DNA of 64,000 bases. Origin: Craterostigma plantagineum. Lineage: Eukaryota > Streptophyta > Magnoliopsida > Lamiales > Linderniaceae. The notes under the pieces are model-generated. The model was not told the origin of the DNA and did not search any database. It was given only the letters and a program-made list of their open reading frames with translations. The position numbers were made by a program, and so were the translations under genes. The stretch spans positions 62,001 to 126,000 of the forward strand of contig JAPQWV010000744.1 in the NCBI GenBank assembly GCA_027422505.1. Direction: 5' to 3'. Shown here piece after piece: positions 9,880 through 20,408 of the stretch (position 1 is the first letter of the stretch; each line of letters opens with the position of its first letter).

Positions 9880-10841
9880 TGATGTGGACCGCGTAAAACG
9901 ACTTTTTGGTGATGGCGGTTGGGCTTGTTGTTCCCTCGCTCGTTTTTACTCTGGCGTGGATTTATCGCTCCTCGTTAGTTGTCTCCGTCTTACCTGGCAC
10001 TCAAAAACTGGAAAACACGTCAGAAGGGGGCCGGGATGGGTGCCGGCGTATCCCCTCCGATGCTTAAGTCAGAAAAGTGAGTGGGAGATGGGTAGTTGGT
10101 TCGTAAATCAGTTTTGTGTGGTTTGGATGCATACCTGAAAAGTGAATTAACTGTCGCTATTTATACTAACCTCGCGTTTTCATTACCTTGACCCAATCTC
10201 CACCCCGGCCCACGTTTTTCGCGGACCTCTTATTGAGAACGTGCCTTTCCTCCACGATCCCACGTTCTCTAAGCCTCGTTTTACTCGTACTTCATCTGTT
10301 CGGGCGAAGCCGTACCGTCTTCACGATCTCGTGTTCTCCATGCCTCATCCTGCTCGCGCTCCATCTGCTCGGACGAGACCGTGCTTCCTCCACAATCTCA
10401 CGTTCTTCGTGCCTCGCTCTGCTCGGGCGAGGCTGTGTTGGTCAGGCGTCGTCTTTCGGTCCTCTCCCTTACACTCGGCCTATCATTCTCCTTCCCGATC
10501 AGATCCCCTCAGCGCTCGAGGAGTCATAGCCTGGCGTATCCTTACTTCTGTTTCCCCCTCCTCGATCGGCTCGTTCCCGTCAGAGATTCCTGCCTTGTCT
10601 CGTCCGCGGCTCTCCTCCTCTTGGAGCCCGATGATTCCTTCCTTTTCCTCGTCGGGGATGACCACCTCGACTTAGGGGTTCTTAATCGGGCTATCCTTAT
10701 AAGTTCTCCTGGAGCCTTTTCCCTCGGATTATCTTCACCCGACCGGATTCTTCCTCCTGTCTCCTTCGCGCCTTATCGCTCGCGGGAGTTCTTTGTCATC
10801 CAACGTTATTTTACCGTTGACTATAAAACCCGAGGGTAACA
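9880..10841 (-). repeat. 5' LTR of the Tat element
   Basis: This LTR of about 962 bp ends in TG/CA and lies next to the primer binding site, so it is the transcriptional 5' LTR of the minus-strand element. The open frames on its plus strand (for example 10188-10529 and 10381-10839) recur in the other LTR and are C/T-rich low-complexity readings, not genes. Confidence 0.95.
10157..10166 (-). promoter_or_regulatory. TATA-like box of the Tat 5' LTR
   Basis: On the minus strand the LTR contains GTATAAATAG, a good TATA match, about 680 bp into the LTR. The same motif occurs in the 3' LTR near 490-499. It is the likely core promoter for the gag-pol transcript. The assignment is by motif only. Confidence 0.5.
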
Positions 10842-11826
10842 GAACCTCTTGCTCGCGTATATGAACGGGGTGGACAACTTGGGACGGGTTAAATTTCTCG
10901 ATCAATTCATCTATGTCCTCTTCAGTGGGTAGCGTATTTGGATCTACCCACCTGGTGAACCTAGGAAAAGTGCCAACCTGTCCTTGCTTTCCCAAGGACG
11001 GAATGTGCTCATACGCCCACACCTACAAAAAGCATATAAGATACATTAAAAGAACAATAATGCATAACAAAAAGCATTGATGACAAGCACAAACAGACTT
11101 ACCAACAGGCCGATGGTGCACCCCTCAATGTACCTCGGCTTCTCAAGAATAGATTTCACTAAAGACAAATGCACCGCAGGACCCCAAGCATAATTATCAA
11201 ATTCGTCAACCCGCTCAACGTATGGAAAAATGAACTCGGGGATGTGGTAATTTGACGTCGGAAACAGAATGCACATACACACAAGGAGTAAATACATGCG
11301 AGTAAAATCTTCAACACTAATTCTGTCCTTTTTCGCAGCTAACTCTTCCATTTTTTCAATAACATCGCTCCTAGATAATGCACTCATCTTTCTGCCCGGA
11401 AAACATCTCTCAAGGTAGGGGATTTTATCCCCTTTCTTACATACTTCCCTTTGGCTCGAAGGCCCATGAAAACCGAAAATTCAGAAGCACAAAATGGTAC
11501 CAAATTTTTTCGCCAACTCGAAAACTCTTTGCGTCTGGAGTAAGTCTCTTCATCACCCCCATCAACCTCCCACCCGGGATCTGGCATTTGTTTAAGCAGA
11601 GGAAGGCAGCAAATGGAGTCTTACGCACCTCCATCTTATGGGAACCCTTCGCTCTGTCAAGAATCGGCTTCACCGTGTCAAGGAAGTAGGTCGGCTGACA
11701 TCGGCCTCGTTGTTTGTCCGAATTTCGTCGTTCCGTCGGAGCACCTGCCGTCGCATCTTCCGCGTGGTCTTCCACTGCGATCTTCCGCTTTCGGGGAGAT
11801 CGTCGAACGATTTTCTTCCGACCCAT
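10842..11826 (-). pseudogene. DUF1985-like plant gene relic, upstream exons
   Basis: The minus strand encodes a basic N-terminus from ATG 11826 (MGRKKIVRRSPRKRK). A domain follows whose pattern fits DUF1985-type plant proteins: KTPFAAFLCLNK, SFRVGEKI, FSVFMGLRAKGKYV, a hydrophobic helix YLLLVCMCILFPTSNYHIPEF and then EFDNYAWGPAVHLSLVKSI. At least two frame changes are needed, near 11500 and 11420, so the gene looks decayed. An intron probably separates LLVSLF (about 11090) from WAYEHIPSLGKQ (11019), after which the exon runs to the retrotransposon junction at 10842 and continues at 206-1. DUF1985 proteins are commonly TE-linked (with Ulp1 protease) and their function is unknown. The assignment is by pattern, not by search. 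Confidence 0.6.
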
Positions 11827-12551
11827 CGTCTCGACTCTTGGTATGTGGGATTTGGGGTTCTAGGGATTTGGGGAGTTAGGGATTTCGTATGGTATTAGGT
11901 TGAAGTATTTCGTTGTGTGTAGGGTTTTAACTGGTATAAAAGAGCGTTGGCAAGGTCTACTGGTTATTTGTATCTTATACATAAAAAAACGTTAACTGTT
12001 CTTTTCTGACCAATATATGTTATTTTACAACATTTTAATGTTACAAGTATGGACCAATGTGGTAATAACTTCTTACAAGAAGTTATTTTCTACTAAGCAT
12101 ATGTTATTAGATACACAGTACATGTTATTCCGTGCATCAAGGAGTAATTCATGTCAAACATTTTGATGCTTTACGTGCTTGCGGAATCAAAGAGACATCG
12201 TTGCTACTTATTGCTTCATTCCTTTTTATTCTATCGTGTCTCTATTTTGATGGATACTCTCTCTACAGACACTTGCACACCTCACTGTTCCTCCAAGAGA
12301 TAAGTAACCATCCTAGGAGATGGAATTACCAAATGCAAGCTTTAATGATGTTATTTTGAATATCTTGAGAAGGTGAATTATATTCTTTCGTATTTGATCT
12401 GAGGGGCTATTCGTCGTCGACTCAAGACTCACACTAGAGATGACAAACCCAGAAATGATAAAACCCAAAAAGAATGACTTTTGGAGCGGCAACAGAAGAC
12501 GAAGAGATAATCAAACCCAGAAATGAAAAAGGAAAGTACCGAAGGATCATT
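11827..12551. other. AT-rich intergenic stretch
   Basis: This stretch would hold the promoter side of the minus-strand DUF1985-like relic. The short frame at 12132-12359 resembles no known protein. A motif AAACCCAGAAATGA(T/A)AAA is repeated near 12448 and 12515. I see no RNA gene. Confidence 0.4.
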
Positions 12552-12754
12552 CATGGTTTTAAAAATCGGACCGGACCGGACCGGCCGGTTCCGACCTAAA
12601 ATCGTGAACCGGTCGGAATTCCGGTCCGAGTCCAGTCCGGTTCAAGGTTAATTTAAAAAAAATATAAAAATGAAAAACATAATCTAGTAAATAAAAACAA
12701 AACAGGTAAAAATCGTATAAGTTGGTGTGGCCCAATTGTTTTGGTGTTGGACTC

Positions 12755-13092
12755 TGTTGGTCCGAGATTTCACCAACAATACGACTTCGGACGGATTAAA
12801 CACGCCTAAAGATCGAGATTTAGGTTCGGGGCGTGTAGGGCTTGGTGGTGTTCTTGAGGAGACTCTCTCACTCTAAAATTGTTTATTTGATCTTCACACA
12901 CAAGCACACCTAACTATGTGTTAGGGTTTCAGTATTTATACCACAAGTTGGTATATAATACTTGGGCCCTTGTGAAGGCCCATTACATGAATAACTAAGA
13001 ACTAACACAACTAAGAACTAGTCCAAAGTTTTAATAAAGCTAACCAACAAAGATAATATAATGAAATTGAACACTACAAATATTTCCTAACA
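12755..13092 (-). repeat. 3' LTR of the 12.8-kb element
   Basis: This LTR is 338 bp, TG...CA, nearly identical to 16577-16915. It contains the repeated word TTGGTATATAATACTTGGG. It is flanked inside by purine tracts on the minus strand (complement CTCCCCCTT at 13095-13103 and CTCCCCCT at 13173-13180), a multiple-PPT arrangement reminiscent of Sireviruses. Confidence 0.93.
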
Positions 13093-13384
13093 ATCTCCCC
13101 CTTAGTGTTCAATCTTCAGTTCAGCGCGGGATATCTTTGTTGGGCATATTGGAGATCTCGATTCCTAGCAAACTCCCCCTACAAGGGATATCTCCTCTTC
13201 TTGCGTAGGCATTGATGGCTCGGCTAGGACTCACTTGTTAAGATTCTCCAATCTTCTTCTTCTTGGTGCCGGATTTGTCGTCTTCGAATGGAAGTTGTCT
13301 AGTTCGGCCTCGAAGATGACTCGTCTGGCTCCAGAAGAAGATAGGCGTGGGGCGTAAAAAGTATGCCAAGGCTCTATTGAAATG

Positions 13385-14990
13385 TTACTTTCAAGAGTAG
13401 GGAGCCCGGTCTTCAGAGTGGTCAGTGCAGTAGTGGCAGAATGTGGTGGAAGAGATGTGCCATGGCTCCTTCGAGTGTTCCATTATGAACATAATAGCCT
13501 GACACATAAGAATGTGCGCGGAGGTAGTGGAAGCCTCCTGCGGTGCGTAGTTGGTGGAGGTGGTGGAGTAGGTGTTGTGAGAGGTGGCATAGGTGGTGTG
13601 AGCGGAGGTGGATGATGGTTGCTGCTGAAGCTGCTGTACGATCTTCAACTCATTTCTTCTCCTTTGCTCCCCCTTGAGATGATCTCCGTCTTCGGGATCG
13701 TCACGTCGTCCGAGGTCTGAGTCTTCCTCTGGTGTTGATGGTGGTGATGATGGTGTAATGTGGTGTTGAGTGAGGCAATCAAGTGGGATTCTCAGGAGTA
13801 GCAGCAATTGGTGTTCCTCCGGGTTCAGTTTTGAACACTGGAGAGACGGAGCAGCATGTGGTGGCGTAGGCGGAGGCGTGGTGGAGTGGTGTCGGTGATG
13901 GGTCCTTTTCCTTCATAGATCCTCGTTGAGCGCGGCATGGAATGTGTAAGTTCCTCGCTGATTGCTATGAGTCGGGGCTCCATCACGAACGGGGTAACTA
14001 ACCAGACGGGGGTCACAAAGACGCTCCGTCGTCACAACATCGATCCGATGTGCCGCCTGTTTGCACAGGACACAAAGAACCGGAGAGCCACAAAGGCTTT
14101 CCGTTCGCACAGACGATGAGACAAGCTCGTATCCGTGGCCCATCGACAGTTGTGGTGAGGGTGGCTGTCGTGGGTCTTCCGCTCTCAGTCACAAGGACGT
14201 CATCAAGCGTTCGGGCAAGTTCACGAAGAACCTGTGGTGCGTAAAGAGTGTTTGTGTCCTAGAAAGTGGAAAATTTCGGTGGGTGAGGACACTAGACTCT
14301 ATGTGAGTGGAAGAGGTGCAGTGAGAGGCGGAGCACTGCATGTTCAACATCAACCGTCTCCAAGTGGGGCGGTGATGGCTAACGTGGTTCCTCTTGTGCG
14401 AATGAAACAGCTATCTGCGAAAGGATAGCTGAGTGGTTGGGAGGGGTTAATTGCGCGGTTGGACCAGATGCCGCGACTTCTACTCGGGAAACGAACGAGT
14501 CGTTTCCTGTACCTAAGGGCGAGGTCCGGGTTATGGTGAGATATGACAGAGGAGTGCGATCATATCGTCGTTGGTTCGCAACTCCTGCAAGCGACTTACT
14601 TCATCCTCCCGAGATCGTTGATTGGATCTTTGCGTGGAGGAGGATGTCGCGCGACCTATACCTACACTAGAGAGGCTAGGGTAGGCTGGTTCCTGGGTTA
14701 GGATCATGGGGGTTTCACTGATCCATGGGAACTATGGTGGCGTGGCGTGAACACGTTGAAAGGCGACCACGAGTGATGTCGATGAGGGTGGCCCAAAACT
14801 GTTGATCAGACACTTCTGAGACTCGTCAGGTGGTGGTGGTGGTGAGGGCGTAAAGAGGATCACGGTGGCTTAGGACGTCTCCATGTAGCGCACCATGGTG
14901 GAATGAATGGCAGTGGGTGGACGGTGGAGTCTGGTACAAGAGATCCACATCGCCAAAGCATCAAGATTGGATGGCGCGCCCACTGATGGT
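13385..14990 (-). pseudogene. Decayed extra-ORF relic in the 12.8-kb element
   Basis: Frames on the minus strand are broken, but stretches match the middle of the extra ORF at 59880-63531. A nucleotide block at about 14165-14530 parallels 61975-62325 almost colinearly, with shared words CTTCCGCTCTCAGTCACA, CCGTCTCCAAGTGGG/CCATCTCCAAGTGGG and CTCGGGA. The acidic-basic protein motif RRDDPEDGD...GEQRRR (frame 13391-13807) matches RRDDQDDDQDRREGENRQ of that copy. The N- and C-terminal domains are not intact. The relic shows that this gag-pol-less element descends from an extra-ORF-bearing family. Confidence 0.7.
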
Positions 14991-15084
14991 TGGTTGATCT
15001 CTTGTCAACCCTTCTTTGTAGGTCCGGGTTCTGCACGGATTTGTACAGAAGTCATGATGATTGCTCGCTTCTCTGACATCCCTT

Positions 15085-15260
15085 CATGCACGTGGAGCAA
15101 CCCGTGTAACGTGCACGATGGGGTTGGTTGCTCGCAGTGCATACCGGTCATGAATGTGGAGCAACCCATGTACCATTCATGCCGGAGTGTGGTTGCTCAC
15201 GTCGTGTACCAGTCATGTATGTGGAGCAACCCGGGTACCATACATGCTGGGAGTGTTGGC
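15085..15260. repeat. Three-unit tandem repeat, each unit a hairpin
   Basis: Units start at 15085, 15149 and 15214 (period 64-65). Each begins with CATG and has a short inverted repeat around a GAGCAACC core. The arms are TGCACGT/ACGTGCA in unit 1, CATGAATG/CATTCATG in unit 2 and CATGTATG/CATACATG in unit 3. Arm changes are matched on the opposite arm. Units 1 and 2 also carry GGTTGCTC, complementary to GAGCAACC. No frame crosses the repeat consistently in the element's sense. Confidence 0.75.
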
Positions 15261-15639
15261 ATTTGGAAATTCCGCTCCGAAAAGTTTGGGGGTGACCTAA
15301 ACTTTTTCTATAATGTGCCAATATCGTCCTAGGTCGATTGTTGGGTACGGTGATCGTTGCCGCGTTTTGGATTTGCCTTCAAAATTTCACAAAACAACGT
15401 CGTCTATACCGAAAATTTTGGTCCAGAAAAATTTATTTCGGAAAATTTTAAAAGTGTAAAATAGACGAAGTCCAATGGCCTTAGAAAATTTTTCTCTATC
15501 CAATGATATAATTTTTTTTTTTGCCCCTTAAAACCTTATTTAATCCGAGGGGGGGCCAGAAATTTTGGTTGTAAAAAAAAAACGCTTATGTGTATTTTTT
15601 ATAGAGTGATTTTTGCAAGATTTGAAGCTAAAAGGTGTG

Positions 15640-16335
15640 TTTGGATCAAGTTTAAAGGTTGGGTGCAAATTTCTCGGGGGGTGCGAAAAATGGTGTGTGA
15701 AAATGTGCGAAAAATGTTGTCCCGAGAAATTTCGTTGTGAGAGTGAGTCGCGAAAATAAGGAAATTTCGCATTCAGAGTGAATTTTCGCATATAGCACGG
15801 AAATTTCGCATTCACAAGAAATTTTCGCATGTACTGAAAATTTTCGCATGTCGAGAGAAAATTCACATTTAAAGTAAAATTTCGCATGTATAAAAATTTC
15901 GCATGTATAGAAATTTCGCATGTATAAAAATTTTCTCAGGTATGAAGCTTTCTCGGTTTGGAAATTTCTCAGGTTGAAAAACTTTCTCAGGTGGAAGTTA
16001 GTTCAGATGAAATTTTCTCAGGTTGAGAATTTTCGAAGTGTAAATTTTCTCAGTTGAAAATTTCTCGGATTTGAGAAATTTCTCAGTTTTGAATATTTTC
16101 GCAGTTTTGAAAATTTAATCAGTTTAAGAAAATTTCTCGGACTAAAAAAAATTTCTCAGTTTTGCGAAATTTCTCGGATTTGAAAAACAATTTCTCAGTT
16201 TTGCAAAACTTTCTCGGGCAGTGAAAGTTTCTCGGGTTGATAAAATTTCTCAGGCAGTGAAAGTTTCTCGGCCAGCGAAATTTTCCCGGCTAAGAATTTT
16301 CTCGGGTAAGAAAATTTCTCGGCCAAGAACAAAGC
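15640..16335. repeat. Degenerate short-period array (TTTCGCAT / TTTCTCAG)
   Basis: About thirty copies of AAATTTCGCAT or AAATTTCTCAGG recur every 15-25 bases. The first variant dominates to about 15930 and the second after it. The array forms the 5' leader of the minus-strand element, between primer site and ORF relic. Similar words occur at 63690-64000 in the related element. Confidence 0.75.
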
Positions 16336-16561
16336 ATGGGCAGCGCGACTTTTACCAGAAAAATGGCTCGTTTTCGCTCAAATCTCACTCAAAATCGACG
16401 AAACTTGTTCCAAAACTTCAGAAAAACATTCCTAAACACATAATCAACCTTTGGGATGTCTAAAAACAACAAATCGAGGTCGAAATCGCCCAAAAACCGA
16501 AAGTGACGAAAATAATTTTTCACTCAAATCTTGCTCGAAACACGCAAATCCGGTCGCGTTG

Positions 16562-16575
16562 GGCTCTGATACCAA
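16562..16575 (-). promoter_or_regulatory. Primer binding site (initiator tRNA-Met type)
   Basis: The minus strand reads TGGTATCAGAGCCC just inside the 5' LTR. This is the standard plant copia primer site complementary to the 3' end of initiator tRNA-Met. Confidence 0.85.
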
Positions 16576-16576
16576 T

Positions 16577-16915
16577 TGTTGGTCCGAGATTTCACCAACA
16601 ATACGACTTCGGACGGATTAAACACGCCTAAAGATCGAGATTTAGGTTCGGGGCGTGTGGGGCTTGGTGGTGTTCTTGAGGAGACTCTCTCACTCTAAAA
16701 TTGTTTATTTGATCTTCACACACAAGCACACCTAACTATGTGTTAGGGTTTCAGTATTTATACCACAAGTTGGTATATAATACTTGGGCCCTTGTGAAGG
16801 CCCATTACATGAATAACTAAGAACTAACCCAACTAAGAACTAGTCCAAAGTTTTAATAAAGCTAACCAACAAAGATAATATAATGAAATTGAACACTACA
16901 AAATATTTCCTAACA
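16577..16915 (-). repeat. 5' LTR of the 12.8-kb element
   Basis: This LTR is 339 bp and directly repeats 12755-13092. It is the transcriptional 5' LTR because the tRNA-Met-type primer site lies just inside it. Confidence 0.93.
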
Positions 16916-17406
16916 GACTCTTTTCCTAAAGGTTATGGGTTCAAATCTATATGTGAACATTATTGAATTAGTTTTTTTTGCACTTTATTTTACAATCAGT
17001 TTCTGATTTTCCAATATATTTTATGTTTGTTTAATTTTTGACCTCCTAGTTTATCAATTTAATTTATGAAATTTCATTTTATAATTAGTTTTTAATAGTC
17101 CAATATTTTATTTGATCGATTTATTCATAAATATAATTTTTTTCTATATTTTGAGGCACCGGTTTTTGTGCGGTTTGATTCTGATTTTATACCGATTAAA
17201 CCACTAATCCTTAAACTACTATAATTTCCGGTCCGGTTCGAAAACCTGATTTTAAAACCTTGGGATCATTATGGAGAACAAATTGCAAGTTCAATGAATA
17301 GGAGGACCTTGTTCCTGAAACCAAGAAAGGGCTACGAGGGGCAATTAGCTCGATCGATCCTGATTCTAGCGAATCCGGAGTTTCATTCACTCCTACTACT
17401 GGCCGA

Positions 17407-17609
17407 ACAACTACTTTGTTCTTCTTATCAGTGACCCCAAAACTGATAAAGTGTGTAATATATCTTATTGAAATCGATTGCCTGAAACCTTAGCTTATAG
17501 AATTATTGATGTTTGCCTGTTTTTCTTGATTAGTGCGCGGCACCAATGGATATCCGTGCGGGCTTTTTCAGTGATCCCGTGGGGCTCGAGGGTCTTGCCT
17601 ATTTTCTTG
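17407..17609 (+). pseudogene. M16 metallopeptidase (insulysin-type) exon fragments
   Basis: Two pieces join across a GT-AG intron. 17407-17450 encodes NYFVLLISDPKTDK. 17534-17609 encodes CAAPMDIRAGFFSDPVGLEG and then LAYFL, ending at a GT donor in phase 1. This matches the start of plant insulin-degrading-enzyme-like peroxisomal metallopeptidases, where SDP-TDK-CAA precedes the zinc-binding HxxEH. The next exon with that motif is not found downstream, so this is a non-functional fragment of a large host gene. Some substitutions (GFFSDP for GxFSDP, AYFL for AHFL) indicate age. Identification is by recognised motif order. Confidence 0.7.
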
Positions 17610-19430
17610 GTGAGAAAATAATAAGAACTGTGCAGTTTAGGAGATTCTTTGGGGTTAATGTTTCACTTTCAGTGGCTCATTCTGGGCATTAAAATGCTCG
17701 ATACCTTTTTAATTTGAGTCTTATTGTATATGTTGCATCATTATTTGTTGGAGTGGTGAACAATTAGCAGCCTTGATACCTTTTGTTCGGCTCATGGTTC
17801 GAATCTTCAGTCTTAATCATTTGACTGATGATGAGGAGGTGTATGTATACGTAGTTAGAATCGAGGCGATCAGAAAGCACGCCAAGCAATGGAGTGCTGC
17901 AGATATCCTCATCTTTGACACCTATATTTGGTGGACATATCAAACTATAACACTTCTGTAAGTACAGAAAGAAAAAAAACCATCGTAGGCCAATACTATC
18001 GAACATCCTCGGTGGATCTAATTTCGATAATTTGTTGTATCAGGTTAGGATCGTTTAGTAACTCAGATGCAGCGTACAAGCAAGTGGAGATGAAAGTACA
18101 CCGTTACGAAATAGCCTTAAACAATTGGTCGAACTGATTGGAAATCAACGTCAATAGAACGAGGACCAACATGTACTTTATGAGCCTCTCCCATATACAC
18201 CAATGGTACGTCACACGTATTGTTTGGGGTTAACTGCTTCTTTTCATCCCCATGTTACTGTCTCTCATGTGTATTCCTCTTTGATTTTGCCTGAAAATAT
18301 AGTATAAATTTAAAGAGCTACTGACCGGGCTTTTTATGCTTTTCAGGTGGTTAGCTTATATTGGCGATAAGAATTTATTTGCTAAATTTTAGAGGGGAGA
18401 TTGGCACCGCACATAGGTGTTTGTTGCCTTCGTTTTTGCGTAAAGGTGGTAATATTTTATTTCCTATCGATAGAAAAAAGGTTGGCTTGACGATAGTGAT
18501 TCGACAGAAGTGCCAACGATGAGCATGAGAGAAGTATCTCACAAAGCTAAAGCAGCAATGTGGTGGTCAGTTTACCTCAAAAATGGAGGGGATGGCACTC
18601 TATTTATTATTAGTGCTTATCCGAAACAAACAGTATTCACTTCATAAAGTGGGTTATAATCTCTTCTCTAATATGTTTGCATGTCACAGATTTGACTCTT
18701 GCAAGAGAAAATCAAACTAACTTCGAGGAATAGGTAAACAGTAATCCAAATGCAAGCTCAGGGATTGATCTAACTATGAATGCGCTCACCACTGGGTTCT
18801 TGCCTAGCCAAGTCTTTTGTCTCATTAACCTCTTTGATGGTATTCTTGAACTTATTTGGGACACGATACATAGAAAAAATATGCGTTAAAAGATAGGTTT
18901 CTCAACGTTATGTTGCTCTGTGTCGTCATAGCGAGATAGGTCTTTGAAGTGTTTTAATAAAGGCCTTCACGAGAGTTGTGTGCTTTAAACAAAAAATGGT
19001 AGGCGAGTCCTCTGGGGTTACGCCAAAAGATGCCGAAAGGCGTATGAACGACGATTCATTGGTGACAGTTTGTTTTATTCAAGAAACTATCGTGTTTGAG
19101 TCCAAGTAGTACATCCACGCTCGCAGTGGAGGACGGTGATTCTTAACCAAAGGGTCCATAAAAATGATGGGAATGAAACTGTTGGGTTTTAAGGCGGTGT
19201 TCGACTATTTTCTTTTTACCACTTCATGTGTTGTAATTTAGTTTGTTAGCGAGCTTATGAACATAGGTGTTTTTTCAGCTATTGTCTTATGCTGATAACA
19301 TCAAGGTTAAATCTTTATCTATTGGGAGATTCTCTATATGTTGACACATATACTTAATGATTTATGATTCTCTTTTTATTAATGAGTGAAAGGAACTTTT
19401 TGTTTGTTTGTAGCATGATATGTTTCAAGT
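17610..19430. other. Low-coding DNA with possible unrecognised exon pieces
   Basis: Only short plus-strand frames occur, for example 17773-17961, 17928-18137 and a frame about 18490-18645. I cannot assign any of them. Base composition is AT-rich and intron-like. No repeat borders are seen. Confidence 0.35.
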
Positions 19431-19990
19431 TGTTACAGCCTTAGATGCAGGCATATAGTCAAATTACTGCAGTTTTCGAAAACTGAAATCGCACAAGTTA
19501 GCAGTCTTAGGTTTGAACGTTCATTGAACACGAAGTTCGCCATCATACACCCTTATAAATTACTGTAGTTTTACGAAGTCAAATTACTGCAGTCTTGCAA
19601 GTTGTTCCAGCTTAGATGCAGGCATATAGTCATGCAAATTACTGCAGTTTTCGAAAACTGAAATCACAAAAGTTAGCTGTCTTACATTTGAATGTCGCCT
19701 TACATTGAAGTTGTCTTACGAAGTTCGCAATCATACACCCAAATTACTGCAGTTTTACGAAGTTCGCAGTTGTACACTTTTACAAATTACTGCAGTATTA
19801 CGAAGTTCGCAGCCGTACACTCTTACAAATTACTGCAGTCTTCAAAATAGCCAAAGTGTAAGTAAGCATTATCATAGTTGTTCGCAGTCTTATTGAAGCA
19901 ATCTTAAAAAGTTTGTAGCCTTACATATTCCTGCAGCCTTCCAAAGCGCAAATAACAGTCTTACAGTCGTTTGCAGTCTTATGAAGTTTG
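19430..19990 (+). repeat. Degenerate repeats around ATTACTGCAG
   Basis: A block of about 75 bp starting AGATGCAGGCATATAGTCA occurs at about 19443 and again at about 19613. Between and after these, CAAATTACTGCAGT plus ACGAAGTTCGCAG alternate, with two neat 43-bp units at about 19753-19840. The array has no coding sense and ends at the casein kinase fragment. Confidence 0.6.
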
Positions 19991-20032
19991 GAGGCAAAAT
20001 TGGGACTGCTTCTTTTGGTGAACTCTATCTTG
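19981..20032 (+). pseudogene. Casein kinase 1 first-exon fragment
   Basis: The plus strand reads MKFGGKIGTASFGELYLG and then a GT donor. This matches the glycine-rich ATP-binding loop at the N-terminus of plant casein kinase 1 (FKLGRKIGSGSFGELYLG), with the expected exon end after LG. No further kinase subdomains follow, so it is an isolated fragment. Confidence 0.65.
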
Positions 20033-20278
20033 GTATCTTTCTTTTCTTATCCTGACTTGTGGTAATTCATTACAGATTTATTACAGGGCGCGTTTGGAGG
20101 GAGACAAGGATTGAATCACTGGTTATGCGAGGAAGAGGATTTTGCATCAGGTGTACAATGTCGTCGGGGATTATTACAGATTTAGGGATGCGGGTAGAGA
20201 TTTGTGAAGGATGGTTTTACCTGTGCTCAGCTCTCGAAATGAGGTAACACACTATTAAACAAAAGCAGCGTGACTCCG

Positions 20279-20408
20279 ATGTAGATGAGAGCAGTGTATA
20301 CGGTGTCTTTGGGGCATTGGAGATGCAGAGGATGCAAGATCCTTACAGAGATCATAGATGATGACGATGACGACGACGACGTTATCGATGTAGATGAGAG
20401 CAGTGTGG
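20279..20408 (+). repeat. Short direct repeat in an acidic-coding stretch
   Basis: GATGTAGATGAGAGCAGTGT occurs at about 20279 and again about 109 bases later. Between them a run of GAC/GAT codons (8 Asp) is seen on the plus strand. Confidence 0.5.

Larger units (their letters stand above)
212..10841 (-). mobile_element. Tat-type Ty3/gypsy LTR retrotransposon, integrase lost, with antisense genes
   Basis: This is a complete insertion with direct LTRs at 212-1172 and 9880-10841. They start TG and end CA, and I count about four substitutions and one indel between them, so the insertion is recent. The flanks carry the 5-bp duplication GAACC at 207-211 and 10842-10846. A primer site (9860-9877) and polypurine tract (1178-1185) place transcription on the minus strand. 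Gag-pol (9841-5771) carries a second RNase H domain after the usual one, which is the mark of the Tat lineage (Tat/Ogre/Retand). No integrase reading exists between pol and the 3' LTR. That interval instead holds two plus-strand genes (1784-4003, 4721-5481). The element interrupts a DUF1985-like exon. Confidence 0.95.
12755..16915 (-). mobile_element. Nonautonomous Sirevirus-like LTR element without gag-pol
   Basis: Direct LTRs at 12755-13092 and 16577-16915 differ by two substitutions and one indel, so the insertion is young. The flanking duplication is GACTC (12750-12754, 16916-16920). The primer site TGGTATCAGAGCCC next to the right LTR and purine tracts next to the left LTR show minus-strand orientation. 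The 3.5-kb interior has no gag, protease, integrase or RT. It contains a relic of the same extra ORF found at 59880-63531, a three-unit hairpin repeat (15085-15260) and a long array of TTTCGCAT/TTTCTCAG motifs. It must use proteins from a relative. Confidence 0.92.
12552..17262. mobile_element. Short nonautonomous hAT-like element, split by an LTR element
   Basis: The ends are inverted: CATGGTTTTAAAAATC at 12552 and the complement of CAAGGTTTTAAAATC at 17262. The flanks carry a perfect 8-bp duplication, GGATCATT (12544-12551 and 17263-17270), the duplication size of hAT transposons. Next to both ends are GGACCGGACCGG-type GC-rich motifs. Without the LTR element at 12755-16915 and its duplication, the element is about 545 bp and has no transposase, so it would have depended on an enzyme supplied in trans. 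Recognition rests on both ends and the duplication being visible. Confidence 0.85.

Noticed and set aside
12132..12359. 75-codon frame as a small membrane protein gene
   Set aside because: It has a hydrophobic stretch but no recognisable similarity, weak start context and no neighbours supporting it.
15640..16335. CRISPR-like array
   Set aside because: Repeats are degenerate and short, there are no unique spacers of constant length, and the context is a plant retrotransposon.
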